This document shows, piece after piece, positions 1-10,925 of a DNA stretch of 64,000 nt. The notes below the pieces were generated by a model that searched no databases, had not been told where the DNA came from, and saw only the letters and a list, made by a program, of their open reading frames with translations. How positions within the stretch are numbered: the stretch's first letter is position 1; every line of letters begins with the position of its first letter. The DNA is from Mesorhizobium sp. (lineage in GTDB: Bacteria > Pseudomonadota > Alphaproteobacteria > Rhizobiales > Rhizobiaceae): contig JAHBYX010000005.1 of NCBI GenBank assembly GCA_019635735.1, positions 186,001-250,000 on the forward strand. The letters are read 5' to 3'. The position numbers and the translations under genes were made by a program.

Positions 1-212
1 TTTGTCTCGCCGTCGTCGAGATAGTAGACCTGATTGCCGCCCGGCCAGACGTGATCGCGATCCTGGCTGTAGAGTTCGACCTCGAGCGCGTTGGGATGCG
101 AATTCCTCATGACGAAGGTCACGTCGCTCGCCAGCGAGACGGATGGCGCCGCAATGACGGCCGCCATAGCGAATGCCGCGGCCGCCAGGCCGCGTGCAAA
201 GAAGCTGTTCAT
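1..212 (-). CDS. secreted hypothetical protein, C-terminus outside window
   Basis: The start codon is ATG at 212 on the minus strand and the frame runs open off the left edge, so only about 70 residues are visible. The first ~29 residues form a typical Sec signal peptide: MNSFF, an Ala-rich hydrophobic core, and cleavage probably after SLAS. The mature part begins DVTFVMRNSHPNALEVELY and contains an aromatic/Gly stretch (VWPGGNQVYYLDDGET). This is compatible with a small periplasmic beta-rich protein. The visible part fits no family I can name. It is read in the same direction as gyrB, 143 bp downstream of its stop, and that gap shows nothing recognisable. Confidence 0.75.
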   Translation of the reverse strand, partial: MNSFFARGLAAAAFAMAAVIAAPSVSLASDVTFVMRNSHPNALEVELYSQDRDHVWPGGNQVYYLDDGET

Positions 213-355
213 GAAAGTCTACCCCAAAAGAAGAGCGCGGCCCTCCGCCGCGCGGAGAACATTTGCACGCTTCTCAATCGCCGGGAAGCTCACGACGGGC
301 GGCAATCCGGGAATATTTTGACGCATCCGGCCGGGAAGGCGAATGCCGCCAGGTC

Positions 356-2857
<2,502 letters not shown>

Positions 2858-3171
2858 TTAGTGCTTTTGCTCCACCGCGCCGGGAAGACGCCCGAGGAAG
2901 CGCCGAATCAGGCGCTCAACCCATGCCAGATATAGGGGTTTGAGGCGGTTTTTCCAAGTTTTGGACCGTTGAGAACGACCATGCCGGCCCCACTGTCCCA
3001 AGGCAATCGCTTCGCACGGCCACGGGCGCAAACGTTGGCCGGGGAACCGGACCGAGGCCGGCGCGTTGCAATGGATCAAGGTTCCGTAGGGGATCGTGAC
3101 AGCTACAGGGGTTAGCCCTATAGACTCATATTCAGCTGTTTTCCGCCCGACGCTCAGAGTATCCCGTCCTC
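2858..3171. other. divergent intergenic region gyrB / sensor kinase
   Basis: These 314 bp between two divergent genes contain no convincing coding sequence. The only clear element is an EcfG-type promoter at 3043-3067 pointing toward the sensor kinase. I see no clear sigma70 promoter for gyrB by eye. Confidence 0.6.
3043..3067 (+). promoter_or_regulatory. EcfG (general stress sigma factor) promoter
   Basis: GGAAC at 3043-3047, a 16-nt spacer, then CGTT at 3064-3067. This is an exact match to the alphaproteobacterial EcfG consensus GGAAC-N16/17-CGTT. It lies 105 bp upstream of the HWE kinase start and points toward it. Confidence 0.6.
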
Positions 3172-5055
3172 ATGCCAGATACGATTTTTCCGCGCGCCGG
3201 CGGCAATGCCCCCAAAGGCATGAGCTCGGGCGAGATGCTGTCGCTGATCAATAGTTTCGACTGGGGCGCAACGGCCGTCGGGCCCACCCGCTCCTGGCCG
3301 GAAACACTGCGGTCCACTGTAAGGATCATGCTCGCATCGCCGGTCGCGATGGTGATGCTGATGGGGGAGAAAGGCGTCCTCGTCTACAACGACGCCTATG
3401 CGGTCTTCGCCGGCCTTCGCCACCCGCAAATCCTCGGCCAGGAGGTTGCAGTCGCATGGCCCGAGATCGCCGAGTTCAACACCGCGATCCTCAAGCGGGT
3501 GCTCGCGGGAGAGACCCTGTCGCTCGAAGACCAGAAGCTCACGCTCGACCGAACCGGTGTTTTCGAAGATGTGTGGCTGGACCTCGACTACAGTCCCATT
3601 CTGGATGATCGAGGCGAGCCGATCGCCGAACTGGTCATCGTCGCGGAAACGACGAAGCGCGTCATGGCGGAGCGGGCGCTTGCCCGCAGCGAGGAACGAC
3701 TATCGCTGGCGCTCAATGCGTCCGGAATCGTCGGCGTGTGGGATTGGGATCTCGCGGCCAACCGGGTTTCCGCCGACCGCAGGTTCGCCGAGATGTACGG
3801 CGTCAATCCTGACGAGGCCGAGACTGGCGCCCCCCTCGAGGCATATCTGGAAGGCATCCATCCCGAGGACCGGCAGCAGGTTGCGGAGAGCATCGCAGCA
3901 GCGCTCGAAGCCCGCGGACCCTACCGGGGTGAGTACAGGCTGGGGAGCGCGGACGGAAACACCAAATGGGTGCTGGCGACCGGGACGGTCGTGGTGGATC
4001 CGAGTGGCCAACCGGTGCGGATAGCCGGTGTCGCGGTCGACATCACCGACCATAAGCGGGCCCAGGAAAAACTCGCCGAGAGCGAGGCGAAGTTCCGAGC
4101 CATCGCGGATTCGATGCCGCAGATGGTGTGGTCTACGCTGCCCAACGGCTATCACGACTACTACAACGCGCGCTGGTACGAATTTACAGGCGTGCCGGCA
4201 GGATCGACGGACGGGGAGGGCTGGAACGGTATGTTCCACCCCGAGGACCAGGACCGCGCGTGGGCCGCATGGCGGCACTCTCTCGAAACGGGCGAGCCGT
4301 ACCAGATCGAGTACCGGCTGCGCCACCACAGCGGCGAGTACCGGTGGACGCTCGGCCGCGCGATGCCGGTGCGCGATCCCCTGGGCCGCATCGTGCGCTG
4401 GTTCGGCACCTGCACCGACATCCACGAGACCAAGCTGGCGGCCGAAGAGCGCGAGATTGTCGCGCAGGAACTCAGCCATCGCATCAAGAATATCTTCTCG
4501 GTGCTGAACGGCATCGTTTCGCTTTCGGCGCGCACCTATCCGGAGTTGAAGCCGCTCGCCGAAACCCTGCGCGAGCGCATCTCGGCTCTTGGCGTCGCGC
4601 ATGATTTCGTCCGTCCCCATTCGGCGGCGTCGCGGCCCGAACAGGTCGGGGTCACGGTGCAGGGATTGATCGAAACGCTGTTGCGGCCCTACCGGGAGAC
4701 GGGCGACGAGCGACTCTCCATTAACGGAGCCGACGCGTCCATCGACGACCGGTCGGCCACGCCGATTGCGCTCCTTTTCCACGAACTGGCGACCAACTCG
4801 GCTAAATACGGCGCGCTTTCGCACCGCGACGGCCGCGTATCGGTCGCCATGTCGCTGGCCGAAGGCGAGCTTGCCATCGAATGGAAGGAAAGCGGCGTCG
4901 GCGTCGTGCCGCCGGAGCGCGAGGGATTCGGCAGCCGGCTGATCGCGCTTTCGGTCGAAGGCCAGCTGTCCGGCAAGCTGACCAGACACTGGGAAAGCGA
5001 CGGGTTGCGGGTGTCGGTGCGGATTCCGACGCGGTCGTTGCGTCGATCGGGTTAG
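3172..5055 (+). CDS. PAS-domain HWE-family sensor histidine kinase
   Basis: A 627-residue cytoplasmic sensor kinase with no membrane segment. The N-terminal ~430 residues hold three PAS-like units (about 15-155, 165-295 and 305-430), each ending in the PAC-type pattern of a 'G...D I T..K' segment. The transmitter is HWE type: phospho-accepting His near residue 436 in ELSHRIKN, N-box FHELATNSAKYGALS near 537, and the diagnostic WxE-type motif IEWKES near 570. HWE kinases often signal to single-domain regulators or to the PhyR general-stress pathway. A single-domain response regulator ends 37 bp downstream on the opposite strand. The perfect EcfG promoter upstream suggests stress-sigma control. 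The signal sensed cannot be told from sequence. Confidence 0.92.
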   Translation: MPDTIFPRAGGNAPKGMSSGEMLSLINSFDWGATAVGPTRSWPETLRSTVRIMLASPVAMVMLMGEKGVLVYNDAYAVFAGLRHPQILGQEVAVAWPEIAEFNTAILKRVLAGETLSLEDQKLTLDRTGVFEDVWLDLDYSPILDDRGEPIAELVIVAETTKRVMAERALARSEERLSLALNASGIVGVWDWDLAANRVSADRRFAEMYGVNPDEAETGAPLEAYLEGIHPEDRQQVAESIAAALEARGPYRGEYRLGSADGNTKWVLATGTVVVDPSGQPVRIAGVAVDITDHKRAQEKLAESEAKFRAIADSMPQMVWSTLPNGYHDYYNARWYEFTGVPAGSTDGEGWNGMFHPEDQDRAWAAWRHSLETGEPYQIEYRLRHHSGEYRWTLGRAMPVRDPLGRIVRWFGTCTDIHETKLAAEEREIVAQELSHRIKNIFSVLNGIVSLSARTYPELKPLAETLRERISALGVAHDFVRPHSAASRPEQVGVTVQGLIETLLRPYRETGDERLSINGADASIDDRSATPIALLFHELATNSAKYGALSHRDGRVSVAMSLAEGELAIEWKESGVGVVPPEREGFGSRLIALSVEGQLSGKLTRHWESDGLRVSVRIPTRSLRRSG

Positions 5056-5062
5056 AGAATTT

Positions 5063-5085
5063 CCGGCGATCCAGGGGCTCGCCGG
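5063..5085. terminator. possible bidirectional hairpin between convergent genes
   Basis: CCGGCGA (5063-5069) and TCGCCGG (5079-5085) form a perfect 7-bp stem with a 9-nt loop in the 37-bp gap between the kinase and response-regulator stop codons. There is no T-tract, so terminator function is uncertain. Confidence 0.3.
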
Positions 5086-5092
5086 GAACGAT

Positions 5093-5536
5093 CTAGACCG
5101 CCACGCCGGATACGCTCGAGTTGCTATTGGCGAAAACACGCATCGTCCGCGGCGGCAGGGCACTCTCGCGGCGCCGATGCGCCACGGCGAAGCTGACGGC
5201 CTGACGCATATCGTCATCATTGACCGGCTTGGGAATGACGCCCAAGGTACCCGGAACGCCGTCGCCGAGCTGCGCGGGATTGGCGGTCACGAACACAACG
5301 GTGACGCCATGCTTTTCAGCCAGCATGCGGCCGATCGCCGGACCTGTCGGGCCGTCGCGAAGGTTCAGATCGACGAGCGCCACCTCGGCGTCGGCCGCTA
5401 GCTCCGCGGCTTTCCGGCTGTCGGCCGCGATTCCGACCGGCATATGCCCGAGCTGCGTCACGACATGTTCGATTTCTATGGCGACGAAGATTTCGTCTTC
5501 AACCACCAGTATCCTGCACGACATATCAGAACCCAC
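5093..5536 (-). CDS. single-domain response regulator (REC only)
   Basis: 147 residues consisting of one receiver domain with no output domain. Key residues are present: acidic pocket E13/D14, phospho-acceptor D56 (ALVDLNLRD), T84 (VFVTAN) and K103 (IPKPVND). Translation may start at M1 or at M5 (MSCRILVVEDE). It is convergent with the HWE kinase, and such regulators are common partners of HWE kinases. The ~40-residue tail after the domain is basic then Ser/Asn/Val-rich and resembles no known output module. Its promoter region contains a conspicuous set of GTTCG/CGAAC half-sites (5615-5644). Confidence 0.9.
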   Translation of the reverse strand: MGSDMSCRILVVEDEIFVAIEIEHVVTQLGHMPVGIAADSRKAAELAADAEVALVDLNLRDGPTGPAIGRMLAEKHGVTVVFVTANPAQLGDGVPGTLGVIPKPVNDDDMRQAVSFAVAHRRRESALPPRTMRVFANSNSSVSGVAV

Positions 5537-5614
5537 TTCCAGTACCCGCTCACTTCGTCTGCCGACCGCGTCAGCCCACCATAAACTCCCGGCCCAAAAC
5601 TTGGTTGCGATCCG

Positions 5615-5644
5615 ACTGTTCGATTCACGCGAACAGTACGTTCG
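5615..5644. promoter_or_regulatory. overlapping inverted repeats, candidate operator
   Basis: ACTGTTCG (5615-5622), 7 nt, CGAACAGT (5630-5637) is a perfect inverted repeat. The right arm is shared with a second palindrome, CGAAC-N5-GTTCG (5630-5644). It lies 79 bp upstream of the response-regulator start, in the gap shared with the divergent P450 gene. The binding protein is unknown. Confidence 0.4.
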
Positions 5645-5787
5645 CAGAAGGATTGACGCAAATTATCCTTAACTTTTTACGAAAGCGCCTCTTCTGCCGG
5701 CGACGCGGCCGCCCGCAGACGATTGCGCCGCAGTTGCGCGCGGCGCGTCCCGCGCTAGATTCACGGTGAACAGGAGCCTCCAACCAG

Positions 5788-7158
5788 ATGGACGCATCGC
5801 CAGCCCCCTTCGTGCCGCCCGCGCCGAAGCCGCGCACTGCGCCGCCGTCGTTCCTGGAGATGATCCGCATCGTCTACCGCAACCCGCTCGAACTGTGGGG
5901 CGAGCCGTCCTACAACGAGCCGTGGATCTCGGTCGGCGGCGTCGGCGGTCCGCTGGTCGTCGCCAACGATCCGGGTCTGATCCGGCACATCCTCGTCGAC
6001 AATGTCAGGAACTACAAAATGTCGGTAGTGCGGCAGAAGATCCTGCGGCCGATCCTGCGCGACGGACTCCTGACGGCCGAAGGCGAGGTGTGGAAACGGT
6101 CGCGCAAGGCGATGGCTCCCGTGTTCACGCCGCGGCACATCTTCGGCTTCGCGCAGCCGATGCTGGCGCGCACGCAAGCCTTCGCCGACCGCTACGTGTC
6201 CGGTTCGACGGTGGACGTCGCGCGCGATATGACGACGCTGACCTACGACATCCTCGCCGAGACGCTGTTTTCCGGCGAGATCGCCGCACCGCCGGGCACG
6301 TTCGAGCGCCAGATCGACCGCCTGTTCGAGACGATGGGCAGGGTCGATCCGCTCGATCTCCTGCGCGCGCCGGACTGGCTGCCCAGGATCACGCGCATCC
6401 GCGGGCGCAAGACGATGGCCTATTTCCGCGGCATCGTCGCCGACACGATCGCCATGCGCGAGGAGCGGCTGAAACGGGACCCGGACAGCGCGCCGCAGGA
6501 TTTCCTGACCCTGCTGCTCAAGGCGGAAGGCCCCGACGGCCTGACGCGCGGCGAGATCGAGGACAACATCATCACCTTCATCGGCGCCGGCCACGAGACG
6601 ACGGCCCGGGCGCTCGGCTGGACCGTCTACTGCCTGGCGCAATCGCCTTGGGAGCGCGACAAGATCGAGGCCGAGATCGACGAGGTGCTGGCGCGCGAGC
6701 CGGACCCGGTGAAATGGCTCGACGCCATGCCGTTCACCCGCGCGGCCTTCGAAGAAGCGATGCGGCTCTATCCGCCGGCGCCGTCGATCAACCGCCAGCC
6801 GATCGAGGAGGACCGCTACGGCGACCTCGTGCTGCGCGAGGGCGCGACCGTACTGGTCATGCCCTGGACGGTGCATCGGCACCGCAGGCTCTGGGACCGG
6901 CCGGATGCCTTCATGCCGTCGCGCTTCCACCCCGGAAACCGCGACCGGATCGACCGCTTCCAATACCTCCCCTTCGGCGCCGGCCCGCGCATCTGCATCG
7001 GCGCGACCTTCGCCATGCAGGAGGCGGTGATTGCGCTCGCCGTGCTTCTCTCGCGCTTCCGCTTCGATACGGTCGCCGAGACCAATCCGTGGCCGGTGCA
7101 AAAGCTCACCACGCAGCCCGAAGGCGGGCTGCCGATGAGGGTGAACGCGCGAGCGTAG
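5788..7158 (+). CDS. cytochrome P450
   Basis: Soluble haem-thiolate monooxygenase of 456 residues, the normal length for a bacterial P450. Visible motifs: I-helix oxygen-binding GAGHETT near residue 268, K-helix ExxR in EEAMRLYPP near 322, and the haem loop FGAGPRICIG near 395-404 with the Cys ligand. No transmembrane anchor is seen. The I-helix, the RLYPPAP segment and the C-terminal half look closer to fatty-acid/CYP4-CYP102-like bacterial enzymes than to camphor-type ones, but the substrate cannot be assigned. No ferredoxin or reductase gene is adjacent. It converges on the cyclase-like gene 17 bp downstream. Confidence 0.95.
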   Translation: MDASPAPFVPPAPKPRTAPPSFLEMIRIVYRNPLELWGEPSYNEPWISVGGVGGPLVVANDPGLIRHILVDNVRNYKMSVVRQKILRPILRDGLLTAEGEVWKRSRKAMAPVFTPRHIFGFAQPMLARTQAFADRYVSGSTVDVARDMTTLTYDILAETLFSGEIAAPPGTFERQIDRLFETMGRVDPLDLLRAPDWLPRITRIRGRKTMAYFRGIVADTIAMREERLKRDPDSAPQDFLTLLLKAEGPDGLTRGEIEDNIITFIGAGHETTARALGWTVYCLAQSPWERDKIEAEIDEVLAREPDPVKWLDAMPFTRAAFEEAMRLYPPAPSINRQPIEEDRYGDLVLREGATVLVMPWTVHRHRRLWDRPDAFMPSRFHPGNRDRIDRFQYLPFGAGPRICIGATFAMQEAVIALAVLLSRFRFDTVAETNPWPVQKLTTQPEGGLPMRVNARA

Positions 7159-7175
7159 CCCCCGCGCGATGAGCC

Positions 7176-7997
7176 TTACACCATCGCGAACACCCGCGCC
7201 GGTCCGCCGGTGCCGCCCCTGACCTTTGGCGCCCCGACGATGATCGTCGCGCCCTTGGCCGGCAAGGCGTCCAGGTTGGCGATGCCCTCGATGCCGTAGC
7301 GGCCTGCGGGCAGCCAGGTGTTGTGGACGATGAAATCCGGCGACTGGCCGAAGTCGAGCGACAGCGTGTCGACCGCGATCGCCTTGGTGGAGCCCTCCAG
7401 CAGCTGCTTCACCGCATCGACGTGGAAGCCGGGGAAGTGCATCGTCTTGCCGTCGGGGCCGAGATTGCGGAACTTGTCGGTCGCAACATGCGCGGCCCAG
7501 CCGGAATTCATCGCGACGATCGCGCCGTCGGGAAGGGGGCCGTTGGCGTCCGTCCAGGCCTTGATGTCCTCCGGAGTCACCTGGGCGTCCGCGTTCTCCG
7601 CCGCCTTGGCCTTGATGTCGATGACGACGAGCGGGGCGACCAGATCCTCGACGGGAAGCTCGGCAACGGACTTGCCATCGGCGGTGAAGTGCAGCGGGGC
7701 GTCGATGTGCGTGCCCGTGTGTTCGCTGATCCGCAGTTCGTAGAGGTTGAACGTGTGCTCCTTGAAGTTGAATTTCTGCTCCATGAACAGCTGCTGGGCG
7801 CCGAAATAGGTCGGGAACATGTCATAGAGTTCGTGGGTGAGATCGTGCGCCTTCGCAGGCGCGGCCGACTGCGCGAACAAGGGCGCGGGGGAGGTCGCGA
7901 CGGCGGCCGCCGCACCGGCGCCGGCGATCCCGCGGAACAGGGCGCGGCGCGACAGCATGTTCGACTTGACGTTCTCGATGATGCAGGCGTGGCACAT
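7176..7997 (-). CDS. Tat-exported cyclase / kynurenine-formamidase-like protein
   Basis: A 273-residue member of the metal-dependent cyclase family, which includes bacterial kynurenine formamidase. The family motif HxGTHxDxPxH is present as EHTGTHIDAPLHF near residue 98. The N-terminus carries a twin-arginine signal (SRRALFRG, followed by a long Ala-rich hydrophobic stretch and FAQSAAP), so the protein is predicted to be exported folded. I chose ATG at 7997 because GGAG lies 8 nt upstream; an upstream ATG at 8027 would add 10 residues with poorer support. Most characterised relatives are cytoplasmic, so the export signal is unusual. Substrate unknown. Confidence 0.88.
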   Translation of the reverse strand: MCHACIIENVKSNMLSRRALFRGIAGAGAAAAVATSPAPLFAQSAAPAKAHDLTHELYDMFPTYFGAQQLFMEQKFNFKEHTFNLYELRISEHTGTHIDAPLHFTADGKSVAELPVEDLVAPLVVIDIKAKAAENADAQVTPEDIKAWTDANGPLPDGAIVAMNSGWAAHVATDKFRNLGPDGKTMHFPGFHVDAVKQLLEGSTKAIAVDTLSLDFGQSPDFIVHNTWLPAGRYGIEGIANLDALPAKGATIIVGAPKVRGGTGGPARVFAMV

Positions 7998-8076
7998 GTC
8001 GATAACTCCGAAGGTTATTGAGACCATTCAGAGTGCAGACGAAAACGTCGTTCCGCAAGGGAAGTATCTGCTTCGC

Positions 8077-8451
8077 CTACGACCGCCCGGAAAACACGTT
8101 TTCGACATGCACCGGCCAGCGCCAGGGCAATATCGCGACCAGGTCGAAGCGAATGGATAGACGTGCGAAATCGCGCTGGCGCGACAGCCACATGTCGGCT
8201 GCACCTTCAATGCGCCAGGCCGCTTCGCGGCTGACCGCGTCCATCGCCTCGGCCAGCGTGCGGCGGGCCTTGACCTCGACGATGGCGACAACGTCGCCAC
8301 GACGGGCGATCAGGTCGATCTCGCCGAGCTTCGTCCTGTAGCGCCGGGCGACGATGCGGTAGCCCTTGGCCATCAGTGCCAGCGAGGCGAGCGCTTCGCC
8401 GCGGAAGCCGAGCCGGTAGGCGCGCAGTCGTCTCGACCGGGCGTCAGTCAC
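8077..8451 (-). CDS. yraN: YraN/UPF0102 family endonuclease-fold protein
   Basis: 124 residues of the YraN family, which has a restriction-endonuclease-like fold. The signature [21 protein letters not shown] (PD-(D/E)xK core: the D of EID and the ExK of VEVKAR) is present, preceded by the conserved [10 protein letters not shown]. The molecular role is not settled. The gene overlaps the 3' end of rsmI by 8 bp, the standard rsmI-yraN pairing, so the two are almost certainly cotranscribed. Confidence 0.93.
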   Translation of the reverse strand: MTDARSRRLRAYRLGFRGEALASLALMAKGYRIVARRYRTKLGEIDLIARRGDVVAIVEVKARRTLAEAMDAVSREAAWRIEGAADMWLSRQRDFARLSIRFDLVAILPWRWPVHVENVFSGRS

Positions 8452-9379
8452 CAGCCCCGCCCTTGAGCTCGAGCAGGCGGCGGTAGAGACCGGGCTTCGG
8501 CTGGCCGGTCAGACGAGCGGCTTCCGCCGCGGCCTTCGAAGCTGACATCTCGGCCGAGAGAGAGAGAAGCAGCCGGTCGACATCCCGTGCTCCCGGGGCC
8601 GCTTCCGCCGGCGGACCGACGCATATCACCACCTCGCCCTTCGGGGCCTCCACGGACGCGTAGTGCGCGGCAAGCTCCGCCAGGCCGCCCCGGCGGAATT
8701 CCTCGAAGGTCTTGGTGAGTTCGCGGCCGATGACGGCGGGACGATCGCCCAACACCTGTGCCATCGCGGCGAGCGCCTCGTCGAGGCGGCGGGGCGACTC
8801 GAAGAAGATCAGGGTCGCCGGCACCGCCTTCAGCGTTTCCAGCCGTTGGCGGCGCTGGCCGTCCTTTACCGGCAGGAAGCCGGCAAAAAGGAACGCGTCC
8901 GAGGGCAGGCCGCTCGCCGTCAGCGCAGCCAGCGGCGCCGAGGCGCCGGGGATCGGTACCACGCGCAGCCCCGCTTCGATGGCCTGGCCGACAAGCCGAT
9001 AGCCCGGATCGGAGACGAGCGGCGTTCCCGCATCGGAGACCAGCGCCACGCTCTTTCCGGCGGCAACGGCGGCGATGAGCCCCGGCCCGGCCTCGGCCGC
9101 GTTGTGCTCGTGGTAGGAGACCGGCCGTTGGCGGATGCCGTATCGCGACAGGAGATTGCGGGTCACTCGCGTGTCCTCGCAGGCAAGTAGGTCGGCTGCG
9201 GCGAGCGTCTGCAACGCGCGCAGGGTGATGTCGCCGAGATTGCCGATGGGCGTGGCAACGAGGTACAGCGCCGGCTCCAGCGGTCGCGCGACGATCTCCG
9301 TCTCGCCGACGAGGAAGGTCCTGCGCGGGGCGATCTCCCCTGCAATGCCGTGCGTATTCATGAGGTGTGTGTGTCGCAT
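8444..9379 (-). CDS. rsmI: 16S rRNA (cytidine(1402)-2'-O)-methyltransferase
   Basis: SAM-dependent methyltransferase that 2'-O-methylates C1402 of 16S rRNA. The tetrapyrrole-methylase fold is evident: [57 protein letters not shown] and FAGFLP. The ATG at 9379 has a GGCGGAG ribosome-binding site a few nt upstream and gives 311 residues, close to family length. The frame stays open 66 codons further upstream, but that part looks non-coding and overlaps a small gene on the other strand. Confidence 0.95.
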   Translation of the reverse strand: MRHTHLMNTHGIAGEIAPRRTFLVGETEIVARPLEPALYLVATPIGNLGDITLRALQTLAAADLLACEDTRVTRNLLSRYGIRQRPVSYHEHNAAEAGPGLIAAVAAGKSVALVSDAGTPLVSDPGYRLVGQAIEAGLRVVPIPGASAPLAALTASGLPSDAFLFAGFLPVKDGQRRQRLETLKAVPATLIFFESPRRLDEALAAMAQVLGDRPAVIGRELTKTFEEFRRGGLAELAAHYASVEAPKGEVVICVGPPAEAAPGARDVDRLLLSLSAEMSASKAAAEAARLTGQPKPGLYRRLLELKGGAGD

Positions 9380-9477
9380 GTCTCCGCCGGCCAAGGGAAG
9401 AGTGCCGTAACGTGATGTCGCCCCTCGGAACAAACAGGCAGCTGGCAGGTTGTGAAACGCGATCGAGGAGGACGACG

Positions 9478-9654
9478 ATGGACGGCCTGCTGCTGCACGA
9501 CAGTTTCGAAGCCTACTACGCGGGCAAGAGGAAGCGCCGCGAGGAGCCCGTCCCGGAGACATCGGAGATCCCGGCAAAGCCCGAGGCGCTTACCGGAAGG
9601 CCCGCCAAGTGGCCGCCATCGAAAGACATCCGGCCGGATACTACGGTCTCATGA
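9478..9654 (+). CDS. small hypothetical protein (58 aa)
   Basis: A short ORF starting MDGLLLHDSFEAYYAGKRKR, preceded by a strong AGGAGG ribosome-binding site with about 6-7 nt spacing. Its third codon positions are mostly G or C, like neighbouring genes. It is charged, Pro-rich in the second half, and has no signal peptide or membrane segment. It lies on the strand opposite the flanking rsmI and hemW. Its TGA overlaps the ATG of a second small ORF (ATGA), suggesting translational coupling. No family recognised. Confidence 0.5.
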   Translation: MDGLLLHDSFEAYYAGKRKRREEPVPETSEIPAKPEALTGRPAKWPPSKDIRPDTTVS

Positions 9655-9836
9655 GATTCCTGCCGCATTTCGCGGCGAAGCTCGAATATCTGGTGCACAA
9701 GCTCGACGTGAAGGAATCGAGGTCCGAGGCGGAGTCCATTGCGACTGCGAAAGCGAAGCGATCAGTCCTCGCGGGCGAGATCGGCAACCAGCGCGTCCAA
9801 CACGATCATACCGGTCGCCGTCGCACGAAGCCGTGA
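9651..9836 (+). CDS. possible small hypothetical protein coupled to the upstream ORF (61 aa)
   Basis: Starts MRFLPHFAAKLEYLVHKLDV at an ATG that shares ATGA with the stop of the preceding small ORF. The first ~35 codons look coding-like (high GC3, amphipathic helix pattern). The last 25 codons overlap the 3' end of hemW on the opposite strand and read as low-complexity basic sequence, so the end may be meaningless. No family recognised; could be spurious. Confidence 0.3.
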   Translation: MRFLPHFAAKLEYLVHKLDVKESRSEAESIATAKAKRSVLAGEIGNQRVQHDHTGRRRTKP

Positions 9837-10925
9837 ATTCCCCACCGGCTCCACCAGTCCCTCCCCTTGCAGCATGGCAATGCGGGACGGGGAGAGCGGA
9901 CGCTGCGCCATCGCTTCATAGCGCACGAGGTCGATGCCTTCGACGAGGCGCAGGCCCATCATCAGGAACTCGTCCGCCTCTTCAGATCTGTTGAGCGTTT
10001 CCCCGCCGACGGTGCCGTGGCCGTTGGCCTCGACAAGGTTGGCCCAGGTCTCCGGCATCTTCTCCGTGAAGGTGACGATCCGCCGGTTGCCGTCGACGAA
10101 GCGTCCATGAGCGCCGGGACCGGCGCCGATATACTCGCCGTAGCGCCAGTAGACGAGATTGTGGCGGCTCTCGGCGCCGGGCTTCGCATGATTGGAGATT
10201 TCATAGGCCGGCAGGCCATGGCCGGCGGTCACTGCCTGCGTTGCCTCGTAGAGATCGGCGGCAAGATCGGGGCTTGGCATCGCCAGCTTGCCCGCCGCGT
10301 GCAGTGCATGGAAGCGCGTGCCCTCCTCGATCGTCAGCTGGTAGAGCGACAGGTGGTCTGCGGCGAGGTCTATCGCCTCGGCGAGCTCTGCCTCCCAGGC
10401 GTGAATGCTCTGGCCCGGACGGGCATAGATCAGGTCGAAGGACAGGCGCGGAAAGATGTCGCGCGCCAGCCCGATCGCGCGCTTCGCCTCCGCCACGTCG
10501 TGCAGCCGGCCCAGGAAACGCAAGTCAGGGTCGTTCAGCGCCTGGACGCCAAGCGAGACGCGGTTGACGCCGGCCGCGCGGTAGCCGCGGAAGCGGTCGG
10601 CTTCTACCGAGGACGGGTTTGCCTCCAGGGTGATCTCGATACCGTCCGGCACGGTCCACAGGTCCGAAACCGTATCGAGAAGCGCGCCGACAGTTGCCGG
10701 CTCCATCAGCGAGGGCGTGCCGCCACCGATGAAGATCGAGGTTACCTCGCGCGGGCCGGTGCGGGCGCGGAAATGTTCGAGCTCGCGGCGGAACGCCTGC
10801 GCAAAACGCGCCTGGTCCGGCGGCTGGTGGCGGACATGGCTGTTGAAGTCGCAATAGGGGCACTTCGCCGCGCAGAACGGCCAGTGCAGATAGACGCCGA
10901 AGCCTGGATCGGAGATCGGAGTCAC
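9762..10925 (-). CDS. hemW: radical SAM haem chaperone HemW
   Basis: 387 residues of the HemW/HemN-like radical SAM family. The N-terminal CxxxCxxC cluster motif is in [16 protein letters not shown] near residue 18, followed by [12 protein letters not shown] and the conserved Q-rich segment [14 protein letters not shown]. HemW relatives bind haem and deliver it to haemoproteins and are often misannotated as coproporphyrinogen III oxidase. The catalytic residues that separate true HemN cannot be judged fully by eye, but the short N-terminus with CPYC fits HemW. It overlaps the end of rdgB by 4 bp (ATGA). Confidence 0.93.
   Translation of the reverse strand: MTPISDPGFGVYLHWPFCAAKCPYCDFNSHVRHQPPDQARFAQAFRRELEHFRARTGPREVTSIFIGGGTPSLMEPATVGALLDTVSDLWTVPDGIEITLEANPSSVEADRFRGYRAAGVNRVSLGVQALNDPDLRFLGRLHDVAEAKRAIGLARDIFPRLSFDLIYARPGQSIHAWEAELAEAIDLAADHLSLYQLTIEEGTRFHALHAAGKLAMPSPDLAADLYEATQAVTAGHGLPAYEISNHAKPGAESRHNLVYWRYGEYIGAGPGAHGRFVDGNRRIVTFTEKMPETWANLVEANGHGTVGGETLNRSEEADEFLMMGLRLVEGIDLVRYEAMAQRPLSPSRIAMLQGEGLVEPVGNSRLRATATGMIVLDALVADLARED

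Noticed and set aside
5615-5644. Alphaproteobacterial LexA (SOS) box
   Set aside because: The known box is a direct repeat GTTC-N7-GTTC; here the half-sites alternate in orientation and the direct copies are 18 bp apart.
9379-9577. 66-codon N-terminal extension of rsmI
   Set aside because: The extension is low-complexity, lacks a ribosome-binding site and overlaps a better small ORF; ATG 9379 gives family length.
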